Of a stretch of DNA of 64,000 nt, positions 45,175 to 53,654 are shown piece after piece. Each line of letters starts with the position of its first letter. The first letter of the stretch is position 1. The stretch covers positions 56,137 through 120,136 of the forward strand of contig CAILZI010000083.1 in the NCBI GenBank assembly GCA_903838675.1, written 5' to 3'. The DNA is from an uncultured Verrucomicrobiota bacterium (GTDB lineage: Bacteria; Verrucomicrobiota; Verrucomicrobiia; Verrucomicrobiales; Verrucomicrobiaceae). A program made the position numbers and the translations under genes. The notes below the pieces were generated by a model, which was given only the letters and a program-made list of their open reading frames with translations, was not told the DNA's origin and searched no databases.

Positions 45175-45827
45175 GAGCTCAGAGGGTTGGAGGTTTCAGC
45201 GAAGACGCCGAGCACATCGGCAGCGGTGTAACCAGCGGCCTCGAAGGCGCGCTTCAAAGCGCGGCGTGCATCGTGCCCCAGCTTGTAAATGGTGTTGCGC
45301 GTACGCCCGAGCTGCGTGGCGATCTCGTCCTGCGGCATGGCATTGAGCTCGGCCAGCAGCACATCCCGCTGCAGCGGCGTAAGTTCTCTTTGAATAAGTC
45401 GGTGCATCATCGTGATGAGGCTGGCGCGTGAGGCCTGGCCAAGCGGGTCAGGCGAGGGCTCGGTGGCGTCTGCGTGATCAGGGTTTTGTTCTTTAAGTGC
45501 GTCAAGAGACACATCGTTCCAATGCTTCCGGCGCAGTTCAATAAAAGCAACGCGGAGTGCGATGGCCAGCGCCCAAGTGGTGAAGGCACTGCGGCCTTCG
45601 AAGCTGGGCAGGTGATCCAAAATGCGCACTAAAGACATCTGCGCCACATCTTCAATGAAGCCCTCGTCAGCTCCGGCACGTCCAGAAAGTCCGGTATGCA
45701 GGCCCTTGATCAGCAGCGTTCGCAGCTCTGCCAGCGCTGCATCGCGGTCGATGCAGGCTGGCGCAAGCCGGGCTGGCCATTCATGGGATGAAGGCGTCAT
45801 GCGCTGAGCTGAACTCTCTGAATTCAT
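45171..45827 (-). CDS. ECF-type sigma factor linked to anti-sigma and UDG genes
   Basis: 218 residues. Region 2 about 50-110 (EGFIEDVAQMSLVRILDHL, FTTWALAIALRVAFIELRR) and region 4 about 145-200 (LTPLQRDVLLAELNAMPQDE then IATQLGRTRNTIYKLGHDARRALKRAFEAAGY). A 40-residue N-terminal extension and the ADVLGVF tail are features seen in some soluble-anti-sigma ECF groups. First gene of a three-gene operon; different subfamily from the two module sigma factors. Confidence 0.88.
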   Translation of the reverse strand: MNSESSAQRMTPSSHEWPARLAPACIDRDAALAELRTLLIKGLHTGLSGRAGADEGFIEDVAQMSLVRILDHLPSFEGRSAFTTWALAIALRVAFIELRRKHWNDVSLDALKEQNPDHADATEPSPDPLGQASRASLITMMHRLIQRELTPLQRDVLLAELNAMPQDEIATQLGRTRNTIYKLGHDARRALKRAFEAAGYTAADVLGVFAETSNPLSS

Positions 45828-45913
45828 ACATTCAGACCTTGGCAGACAATCCCAGGGGAAGAAAGCGCGTTCGCTAGAAAAACTCCCGCGCTGTGCTGCA
45901 TCTGCTTTCCAAA

Positions 45914-46082
45914 CTAAACTGCGTAGCTTGGCGTTGGCTCGGGTGCATTTAGCAGAAAGGTCACAGTGAGCACCGCTGCCGCATTTACCCAGTAATACAT
46001 CGCGTCAAGGCCGGTAAAGCCAAAGACAAACGGTGCCACCAGGAAGGTCAGGCCAACCAGGCGATCCACCGCAACGTGGATG
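45914..46082 (-). pseudogene. C-terminal fragment of a membrane protein
   Basis: About 57 residues read as two membrane segments (LVGLTFLVAPFVFGFTGLDA and WVNAAAVLTVTFLL) plus a short tail, the shape of the end of an SPW-repeat-like small membrane protein. Its upstream half is missing: at about 46083 the frame runs out of homology into the ahpD-like fragment, which uses another frame. A deletion fused the two. Confidence 0.55.
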
Positions 46083-46235
46083 GCTGAAACCAAGATAGGC
46101 CGTCGCCACAGCGGGCGATTGCGCCATGGTGGAAATGAGATTGGGCACGCCACCCATCGCCTTCTGAACGGTGGTGAGGATGGCCTGCTGTTTTTCGGTG
46201 GCAGTGTCTTTGCTGATAGGTTGGATGCGGATCAT
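46083..46235 (-). pseudogene. N-terminal fragment of a carboxymuconolactone decarboxylase/AhpD-like gene
   Basis: Starts at ATG 46235 and encodes about 51 residues typical of the start of this family (MIRIQPISKDTATEKQQAIL, GGVPNLISTMAQSPAVATAY). The family CxxC active site, normally some 40-50 residues further on, is gone; the sequence switches to the membrane-protein fragment after AYLGFS. Confidence 0.65.
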
Positions 46236-46363
46236 AATATTTGGTTTTCTTGTGTGTATTGTTTTCTTGTCGTCGAAAACCACCCGGCTGCTGTTGAACC
46301 GAAACTGGCCTTCACGAGTTGGATGCGCTCAGCCGCCGATGTCTTACCTCATCCCAGATATAT

Positions 46364-46545
46364 TTTTCCGCAGGCCCTGCCACCTGCGGAGGAATGGGGG
46401 AGGCGGAGCCGTCAAAGTGTACCTCCCCGGCGGCACCACCCGCCTCCTCTCCCTCTACAAACCCACCGGCAAACCCGAGTTCGAAAAAGACGACACCCTC
46501 CGGGCCATCTTCATCACCTGCGCCCTCCTCCGCGCCGAAAAGTAA
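46364..46545 (+). pseudogene. Truncated secretin-unit copy
   Basis: From about 46424 to the stop at 46545 the DNA is nearly identical to the 3' end of the three-unit gene (44221-44344), encoding GTTRLLSLYKPTGKPEFEK and IFITC. The sequence just before (about 46364-46400, PDIFF...GG) resembles a degraded PDFLS-GGG unit start, so the middle of a unit was probably lost. No start codon with signal peptide belongs to it. Confidence 0.7.
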
Positions 46546-46548
46546 CCC

Positions 46549-46563
46549 AGTTGCGCCGCAACT
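46549..46563. repeat. AGTTGCGCCGCAACT palindrome
   Basis: Shares the 13-base core with 41332-41350. Lies three bases after the stop codon of the secretin-unit remnant. Confidence 0.75.
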
Positions 46564-46608
46564 GCAGTCCCTGCCCTTTTCACTTATCCCTTTTCACACA
46601 CTCCCCCC

Positions 46609-49032
46609 TCACTCCTCAAACTCCGTGTAATGCCTCCTCCGCGGCGGCTCCGTCACCATCGCCTTCTGCTTCCAAAACGTCGCCAGATGCAGATCCTTCT
46701 CGCAGCCCACACCTTCCAAATAACACTGCGAAATACTCTTCATCGCCTCCACCACGCCCTCGTCAGCCGCAGCCTTGATCGCCGCAAAGCCCGTTCTCCT
46801 CTCCTTCGTCGTCTGCCCATGATTCAGCAGCACCATGCCCGCCAGATTCTTCGCCGGCGGGAATGCGTTCGCCACGCGTGACAGCGTGTCATACACATCC
46901 TGCCACAGTGCAGGGTCATGCTCCGCTTTGCGCCACAGCAGATGCGCAGCCAGATACGCCTCCAGCGGATGCTTCGAGCGGCTCATAAACGCCAGCACCA
47001 GCGCCCCCGCCTTCTCAATGTCCTGCGGCACGCCACGCCCCTGAAACAGCGCCTCGGCATAGTAGAAGCGCGCATCACGCCGCTTCCCCGCCTCGAATGC
47101 CTTCTGATAAAGCGCCACACTACGCGCCGCATTGCGCGTGCATCCATAGCCCGCAGCGTACAAATGCCCTTCCAGCAGCATGGCAGACACACTGCCGTGC
47201 TCGCCAAACTGATGCACCTGCTCCGCCCACGCCGCATCCAGCCATTTGCCGCTCTTGAACAACTGCCGCGCCATGCGGTCGCACAGCTTGTCAGCAAACG
47301 GCTGCCAAAAAGTATCCTCGGGAAATTCATACATCGCGTTCATCACCACCGTGAGCGCCGGCTTGAAGTCCTCCGTCGCTTCCAGCCCGTGCATCTGCTC
47401 CAGAATCTCCAGCCGTGCTTCGTCCACCTGCTCCGCATGCGTGAAGGCCGGCTTCAGCTCGCGCAACGACTCGGCACCCACAAATTGCTCCTTCGTCGGC
47501 AGCAGCTCCGTCACCTCAATCGTGTCACTCGCATCCGTGATCCGCCAGTGGTCCGCCACATCGCGCTGCACCGAGCACACAAGCACGCCCTTGCCTCGGG
47601 CGATGCGTTCTCCGCGCTGCACTTCAAATTGAAACGGCTGCGTGACCTTGATCAGATCAAACGTCTTCAGCTCCGCCTGCGCTCCCGCCACCACACCGAT
47701 GCGCCGCAGCGGCCAGCGCGCGCGCATCTCCTCCTCCTGCCGCAGCAGCACCTCCATCGGCGGATGATCCAGCGTGAAAAACTTCCCCTGCCCCGCCGCC
47801 ACATGATCCAGCAGCGTGGCCACCGACACTTCGTTCAATGAGCGCACATACGCCGCCACACGGTCCATCGCCTCCTGCCTGGCAGAGAGCTTGCCCGCAG
47901 CCCGCTTGTCTCCGGCCACTCGCGCTTTCTCAAAGGCTGCCAGCGCCAGCTTCATGTCAGGTGCCGTGCCGTTGCCCAGTTCGTAGCGTTCCCCCAGCGG
48001 CATCCACGCAGATGTCTCCCCCAGTCTCGCCGCAAGTTGCAGCTGCTTGAATGCACCCTCCGTGTACCGCGCCGGATTCTCCGCGTCATCCACCACGTTC
48101 ACAAAATCTCGCAGTGCCTCACGCCGCCCGCCCTCCACCGCATGCTGCAGCAAAATCACCACCTCCTCACCAAACTGACCCGAGGCCCGCAGCGCCAGCG
48201 CCAGTTGCTGCATCGCTGCCAGATTCCCTTTCTCAGCCAGCGGCATCAGCACTTGCGCAGCCAGCCGTGGTGCCCCGAGCTGCAGCAGATCTTCACACGC
48301 CCGGACCGTCGCCTCTGGCTGCAGAACGGGCACCGCCACAGACTGCGCCTCTGCGTCCTGCCTCGTTTCGGAAATCTGATCCAGATGATGCGGCCAGTAA
48401 ACAACGCCCGCGATCATCGCCCCGCACAGCAATAATCCCACCAGCACCAGCTTGGACGATTCCTCCTCTTCCGGCGCGCTCTTCGTTTCCTCGGCCGGTT
48501 CCGCTGTCCGGGCTGGCTGGCTGGCAGCTTGAGGCTCAGACGGCATGGAAACTTCGGTTCCAGGGGGGGGAGAAGCCGCTATAATCACCTCTCCCACACG
48601 CTGTCCAGCACGTGGCTTCAGGGTGATCGGCTTCAGCAAATAACCCCGCCGGCTCGGGCGCGGCCCTGCAGGTGCCGCTTCGGCTCCAGCATCAGATTCC
48701 ACCTCCTCAGGCTCCTGCAGCAGCACCTCTTCTCCCTCGGCAAGATCCACATCAAACACCTCTCCTCCGATGCCAAACTTGAACGGCACTTTCACTTCCA
48801 GCTCGCTCGAAATCACGCCATTCACGGAGAACTGCGCCGCTGCAAACACGCCGATGATTTGAAAGGTCCGTTCTCCGGTCCGGTACATCACGCAGTGCCT
48901 GGGCAATATGCCCACCCCTTCAAACGTCACGTCGCACGCCGGGCCGCACCCAAGCGTCAACGACGAGTGCAGCGGACATGAAATCCGATGCTCGCCATCT
49001 TGAGTACGCAATGTCAAAACCGTCAGGGCCAT
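46609..49032 (-). CDS. FHA-domain, membrane, Sel1-repeat protein
   Basis: 807 residues. N-terminus (about 1-95) has the FHA fold pattern (LTLGCGPACDVTFEG, LPRHCVMY, FSVNG), a phosphothreonine-binding module. A Pro/Glu-rich linker leads to one membrane segment (about 197-216, LVLVGLLLCGAMIAGVVYW). The rest includes Sel1/TPR-like repeats: about 330-380 (GERYELGNGTAPDMKLALAAF) and about 610-800 (GHLYAAGYGCTRNAARSVAL, AEALFQGRGVPQDIEKA, ISQCYLEGVGCEKDLHLA). An SH3-like part may lie in between (about 470-520). Probably binds a phosphorylated partner; the kinase at 60693 is a candidate. Last gene of the MoxR cluster. Confidence 0.8.
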   Translation of the reverse strand: MALTVLTLRTQDGEHRISCPLHSSLTLGCGPACDVTFEGVGILPRHCVMYRTGERTFQIIGVFAAAQFSVNGVISSELEVKVPFKFGIGGEVFDVDLAEGEEVLLQEPEEVESDAGAEAAPAGPRPSRRGYLLKPITLKPRAGQRVGEVIIAASPPPGTEVSMPSEPQAASQPARTAEPAEETKSAPEEEESSKLVLVGLLLCGAMIAGVVYWPHHLDQISETRQDAEAQSVAVPVLQPEATVRACEDLLQLGAPRLAAQVLMPLAEKGNLAAMQQLALALRASGQFGEEVVILLQHAVEGGRREALRDFVNVVDDAENPARYTEGAFKQLQLAARLGETSAWMPLGERYELGNGTAPDMKLALAAFEKARVAGDKRAAGKLSARQEAMDRVAAYVRSLNEVSVATLLDHVAAGQGKFFTLDHPPMEVLLRQEEEMRARWPLRRIGVVAGAQAELKTFDLIKVTQPFQFEVQRGERIARGKGVLVCSVQRDVADHWRITDASDTIEVTELLPTKEQFVGAESLRELKPAFTHAEQVDEARLEILEQMHGLEATEDFKPALTVVMNAMYEFPEDTFWQPFADKLCDRMARQLFKSGKWLDAAWAEQVHQFGEHGSVSAMLLEGHLYAAGYGCTRNAARSVALYQKAFEAGKRRDARFYYAEALFQGRGVPQDIEKAGALVLAFMSRSKHPLEAYLAAHLLWRKAEHDPALWQDVYDTLSRVANAFPPAKNLAGMVLLNHGQTTKERRTGFAAIKAAADEGVVEAMKSISQCYLEGVGCEKDLHLATFWKQKAMVTEPPRRRHYTEFEE

Positions 49033-49098
49033 CAGCGCAGTATGCTAAATAACCCTTTAGCGTCGAGTCAGCATTGCGAGAAAGAACCTAGGACATCT

Positions 49099-52000
49099 TT
49101 ACTTTCCAGCACCCAGTTCTTGATAGTATCGCTTCACCAGATCGCGGAACTCAGCCGGTACCGGATCACGATCCACCGGCGCCAGATTCTTGCCCGCATC
49201 CTTCTTTGACAGCTCCTCCACCACACGGTCCCGCAGTTCCATCAGCGGCTGCGTGATGCGCGTGTTCAAGTTGGCCACCTGCGGGGCTTCATTGCTGCGC
49301 TTGAGTTCAATGCGCAGCGCGCGTGCGCGATCCTGCACCTTCGCCGCCTCATTGCGCAGTTCGGGATTGTTAAGCAGTTCCTCCACATTGCGCAGCCTGT
49401 CGCTCCACTGCTCGTAGCCATTGCCCGTGAACACACCTTGGTCCGGCTGCTCTTTGCTGTCTTCAAAGAAGAGCGCCTCAGGAACAGCACCTCCCTGGAT
49501 CTGCGGACGGCGGCGGTCATTGTCCGAATCACGATCTCCCGTGATGCCAAGCCCCATGTTGGCATCAGCCGTTTGCTGCGCCTCTCCCTTGCCTTGACCG
49601 CGCCCTTGTTTCTGCCCTTCACCAGGCTGCTTGCCCTCACCGGGCTTCTGACCATTCTCAGCAGTTTGCGGTTCGCCCCGCCCCTTGCCTTCGCCTTGTC
49701 CAGGTTGTTGGCCATCCTTGCCCGGTTGTTGTCCGGGTTGGTTGCCCTTGGGCTGTTCCGCTGAAGCCTGCTGCTGTCCCTCCCCTTTGCCATCAGGATT
49801 AGGCTGCATCCCCGCCTGTCCCTTTTCGCCGGGCTGCTTGCCTTGGCCGGGCTCTTGCCCGTTTTCAGCCGTCTGCGCATCTTTGCCTTCACCCTGGCCT
49901 TTTTTGCCATCCTTGCCTTCTCCAGGCTTTGGCTGGCCCTGCCCATCTTCACCCGGTTTCTGACCTTCGCCGACCATCTTCGGATCTTGCGGCTGGCCTT
50001 CGCCATCTTTGCCCTGCCCTTCCTTGCCCGGTTGCTGGCCTGCACCCGGCTTCTCACCTTTCTCCGCAGTCTTGCCATCCTTGGGCTGGCCGTCTTTCCA
50101 CTGCTGCCCCTCTCCCGCCTTTGGCCCCTTCTCAGCAGCCTTCGGCTCCCCGGCATCTGCCGTCTTCTGTCCCTTCTGTCCTGCCTCAGCAGTCTCCTGC
50201 GCCTGCGCTTCCTTAATCAGCTTGTCGAGCTCATTCTTCGCCACACGCAGCGCCTCGCTCTCACTGCCCAGCACACTCTCAGCCGCTTTCTCCACGCCCT
50301 TCCTCAGCTCCTCCACAGCGTTGGCCGCCTTGCGCTCCGCATCCTTGGCCTCGGCCTGCGATCCGTAGCGGAGCTGATCCCTCGTCTCCTTCAAGTTCTC
50401 CTCCAGACCGCTCGTCTGCGCCTTGCGCACGGCATCGTAAAGATTGCGGTGCAGCAGCGGCTCACTCTCTTCCGCCTGCTCGCTGAGCTGGCGCATGCTG
50501 TTGAGCAGTTTTTCCACCTTCTCCTGCTGCTCCGTCACCTGCCGGCTCTGCGCGTTATTCTGCATGTTCTTCTCGATGTCTGACCCGGGCTCCTTCTGGT
50601 TTTCTAGCGCCTCACTGATCTTCTTTTCGTTCTCCGCCGCATCGCGCGCCTGCTGGCGGATCTGCTTCATTTCCTCCGTAAATTTCTTCGAGGTCTTCTG
50701 CCGGAAATCCTCCTGCATCTTTTCAAGCTCACGCTGTGCCCGCGTGGCGGAGTTGGCGGCATCGGCCAGCTTTTCATCCTTCAGCTGCTCGGCGGCTTCC
50801 CTGACTTTCTCGCGCGTTTGGTCCAGCTGCTCCTTGGCCTCGGCCATGTTCTGCGCGTTCTCCGGCTTCTCCATCCGCTCCTTCAAGTCATCAAGATCAC
50901 TCAGCAGTTGCTCCTGCTCGGCTTGCAAACGTTTGAGCTGATTGTCGAGCTCCTGCTTTTCCTCCTCCGTCTTCGCATTGGCGATCTGGTTTTGCAGTTC
51001 CTTGATTTTCTCCGCCAGCGCCTCCTGACGCCGGGCCAGTTCTTTGAGCCGGTTCAAAACCTGCAGGTTCTCCTGCTGCTCGGCAGTCTGTTCTTCCGTG
51101 GCCGCCTTCTCTTCTTCGTAGCGCTTCTCTTTCTGTTTCAGCTCCAGATCCATGAGCTGGTTCTTGTTGGCCTGCTGCCCTGCTCCGGGTGGTGGTGGGC
51201 TGTTCTGGCGGATCACCTGATGCTCGCGGCTCTGCGCACGGTGCAGCCATTCAAGCGCTGTTTGCTCAAAGGTGAGCGCCTGATTCAGCGGCGAACGCTT
51301 CTTCTCTGCCGAAGCCTGCTGCAGCGGGCCTTGCGCATCCTTCAGACTCTTCCACGCCTCGGTCAGTGATTGCTTCACCTCCGAGTCCTCCACTTCCTCC
51401 ATCGCTTCTTTGACCTTCTCCATGGCGATGCCGACCGACTGATGCACCACGTCGATGTCCGGCGTGGCCGCCTCGATGACACGCCCGGCATTGGTGTCGC
51501 GAATGATCTTCCATGTCGCGTTGACGAGTTGTTTGACGAGATCGACGAGCTTGTCGGTCTGCGCCTTTGGCTGGCCGGGCTCGCTGGGCGGCGCCTCCAT
51601 CTCGCGGAAGATGTCTTCAAAGTGACGCACATCCGCAAAGAACATGTCGCTCATGTTACGGCGCACCTCCCCCTTCGGTCCCGTGTCCTCCGCCCAAAGA
51701 TAATAACTCACCAGCTGCCGCGGCTCTGCATGTTCTTTCTCCAGCGTGAGTTCCGCCCGCACATCCTGCTTCTTCAGCGGCGCAGTGACGGGATGCTTGA
51801 AAATGATCTCCTTGCTGTTCCCATTAATGCTGAAGACCGCCCCAGATTTCGTCACCCCAAGATCATCCGACACCTTCGCCTCCACCGGCAGTTCCTGAAT
51901 GCTCGAAACTTGCAGGTCTCGTTTCGGAAAGACCACTTCAATCTTGGCCAGCTGATTCGACTGCACCGTCACCGTAAACCACGGCGGATTCTTGTTCCCA

Positions 52001-53175
52001 CGCTCCGCTTCATCCACCAGGTGAAGGCGATACTTCTGCGTCTTCTCCGCCATCATCTCACCTTCGAGCACCGTGGCATCTCCCGCTGATGCCTTGAGCG
52101 CGATGACGCTCTTGTCCTCTCCAAAAAGCTCCGCAGCGGTGAGATGCGGCGCAAAGGGAGACACATCTTTGCGCGCAGCAGCGCCCGCATCACCGGCCGT
52201 GATCAGTGGTTTGTTGACCTTGATCTTCCAGGCGATCTTCGAGCCTTCCAGCGCCGTGACCTTTCGGGTGTTCTTCGTCTCCTTGGCCGGCTGCTTCGTG
52301 TATTCCGGCGGCGTGACGATCACATCGCTGCTGACCAGCGCGGGAAAGTCGAACACCGTGATGGTGTGCGTCTGTGACTTTTGTTCAGCAAACTCGACGC
52401 GGTATTTTGCATCACGCTCCACCTTGTTGATCATGCCGCCATACACCTGCTCATCCACGGTCAGGCGCATCGGCAGCCGCTCACGCTCTTTCCCGTCCGC
52501 CTCGGAGACAACCAGCATGGCATCAGCAGGCACAGGCCCGTTGAAACGCGCCTCAACGATGAGGTGCGTGCCGCGTTCGATCTCAGCGTCTCCCGGAGTC
52601 AGCGTGGCCTTGAACTCCGTCGGCTTGGCTTCTTCCTCCGCCTGGCTTTTGGCCATCTCCCCTGTGCGCTGCGGAGATTGCAGCCGCAGCGCCACATCCG
52701 TAACCAGAAAAGCAATCACCGCGATCCAGGCACCCACCAGCGCACGCGTGTACGGCTTGTTGGCGACCGTCACCGGCCAGTTCTGCGTGGCCGCATGAGC
52801 CAGCGCACGATCAATCAGCCGTTCATGCAGAAAGCCGGTCGGCTCGTCGGCCTCCGGCTCATGCTCAATGGCCGTCAGCAGCAGTGCATCCAGCGAGGGG
52901 TGCTTGCTCTCAATGACACGCGCGATGTCATGATCGCTCCAGATGTTGCGCCGCCCTTTCAGCCAGGCAATCAAACCCAGGACAATAAGCGTCATCATGG
53001 ACCAGCGGTCGAGCCGCTTGGAAATCTGAAACCCATTCAGGGTGGCCAGCAGGAAAGAACCCCGCACCAGAATGCCAAGCACAAATACCGCAGCGAGATG
53101 CCGCATGAGCCGCGCGCGTCGCAGCGCCTCGCGAACTTCAGCAATGCGGGCTTCGAGGATGGTGCGTGCGATCAT
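49099..53175 (-). CDS. Giant DUF4175-type membrane protein
   Basis: 1358 residues. Two or three N-terminal membrane segments (about 25-75 and 165-183). A beta-rich middle (about 190-500) follows. Long coiled coil: about 650-960, with EEEKQELDNQLKRLQAEQEQ and many Gln/Glu/Lys heptads. About residues 990-1205 are an extreme low-complexity stretch of Gly, Gln, Lys, Glu, Pro and Asp (repeated GEGQ, PGEG, GKDG). The C-terminus is helical and ordered again. Proteins of this layout accompany MoxR-DUF58-BatA genes in several phyla. No enzyme motif seen; the product may span the cell envelope. Confidence 0.82.
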   Translation of the reverse strand: MIARTILEARIAEVREALRRARLMRHLAAVFVLGILVRGSFLLATLNGFQISKRLDRWSMMTLIVLGLIAWLKGRRNIWSDHDIARVIESKHPSLDALLLTAIEHEPEADEPTGFLHERLIDRALAHAATQNWPVTVANKPYTRALVGAWIAVIAFLVTDVALRLQSPQRTGEMAKSQAEEEAKPTEFKATLTPGDAEIERGTHLIVEARFNGPVPADAMLVVSEADGKERERLPMRLTVDEQVYGGMINKVERDAKYRVEFAEQKSQTHTITVFDFPALVSSDVIVTPPEYTKQPAKETKNTRKVTALEGSKIAWKIKVNKPLITAGDAGAAARKDVSPFAPHLTAAELFGEDKSVIALKASAGDATVLEGEMMAEKTQKYRLHLVDEAERGNKNPPWFTVTVQSNQLAKIEVVFPKRDLQVSSIQELPVEAKVSDDLGVTKSGAVFSINGNSKEIIFKHPVTAPLKKQDVRAELTLEKEHAEPRQLVSYYLWAEDTGPKGEVRRNMSDMFFADVRHFEDIFREMEAPPSEPGQPKAQTDKLVDLVKQLVNATWKIIRDTNAGRVIEAATPDIDVVHQSVGIAMEKVKEAMEEVEDSEVKQSLTEAWKSLKDAQGPLQQASAEKKRSPLNQALTFEQTALEWLHRAQSREHQVIRQNSPPPPGAGQQANKNQLMDLELKQKEKRYEEEKAATEEQTAEQQENLQVLNRLKELARRQEALAEKIKELQNQIANAKTEEEKQELDNQLKRLQAEQEQLLSDLDDLKERMEKPENAQNMAEAKEQLDQTREKVREAAEQLKDEKLADAANSATRAQRELEKMQEDFRQKTSKKFTEEMKQIRQQARDAAENEKKISEALENQKEPGSDIEKNMQNNAQSRQVTEQQEKVEKLLNSMRQLSEQAEESEPLLHRNLYDAVRKAQTSGLEENLKETRDQLRYGSQAEAKDAERKAANAVEELRKGVEKAAESVLGSESEALRVAKNELDKLIKEAQAQETAEAGQKGQKTADAGEPKAAEKGPKAGEGQQWKDGQPKDGKTAEKGEKPGAGQQPGKEGQGKDGEGQPQDPKMVGEGQKPGEDGQGQPKPGEGKDGKKGQGEGKDAQTAENGQEPGQGKQPGEKGQAGMQPNPDGKGEGQQQASAEQPKGNQPGQQPGKDGQQPGQGEGKGRGEPQTAENGQKPGEGKQPGEGQKQGRGQGKGEAQQTADANMGLGITGDRDSDNDRRRPQIQGGAVPEALFFEDSKEQPDQGVFTGNGYEQWSDRLRNVEELLNNPELRNEAAKVQDRARALRIELKRSNEAPQVANLNTRITQPLMELRDRVVEELSKKDAGKNLAPVDRDPVPAEFRDLVKRYYQELGAGK

Positions 53176-53624
53176 AGTGTTTCCTCCTTGAGTGGAAAGT
53201 GACGGATATATCTGTTCTCGTTGTCGTAGTAAACAACCAGCCTGTACACCTTCCGCTCCTTTATTTTGGAATAAATGGCATATGGAACAAACACGAACTC
53301 GCTGACCCCAAAGGTGGCTCGGACAAACTCCCTGCTGTAACCGGCACTCATTGGATCGGTCACAGCACCTTGAACTTTGAACACATCGCGCCTCTCCCTT
53401 AGCGCGAGATCCGTACTGCCATTGTTTTGAGTTTCACTGGCAATCGGTTTGCCAATTCGTTCACGCACTTCTTCTCGTGATTTTCCAGCAACCAGCACAT
53501 CCTTGAACTGCCCCCGGCTGTAGATAAACGGTGAGCATGAGCAAAGGATAGCTCCCAGCAGGACTGCCACAGCCCTCTGCTGCCATTCATAGGAGAAGAT
53601 CCGGCTCATGGTTTTGAGATTCAT
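53172..53624 (-). CDS. Small lipoprotein of the MoxR cluster
   Basis: 150 residues; the start may instead be the ATG at 53609, which gives a tighter lipoprotein signal ending in AILCSC. Mature part has FKDVLVAGKSREEVRERIGKP, similar in pattern to the SmpA/BamE type (G-x-T/S-x-x-x-V-x-x-x-xG-x-P). The stop overlaps the start of the DUF4175 gene (ATGA). No function assigned. Confidence 0.7.
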   Translation of the reverse strand: MNLKTMSRIFSYEWQQRAVAVLLGAILCSCSPFIYSRGQFKDVLVAGKSREEVRERIGKPIASETQNNGSTDLALRERRDVFKVQGAVTDPMSAGYSREFVRATFGVSEFVFVPYAIYSKIKERKVYRLVVYYDNENRYIRHFPLKEETL

Positions 53625-53654
53625 ATGGATCGGGTTCGTGCAAGAGAGAACGAA

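Noticed and set aside
45914..46283. Intact small genes at the AhpD-like/membrane junction
   Set aside because: Each available ORF is half one family and half out-of-frame sequence, so these are better explained as remnants than as functional genes.
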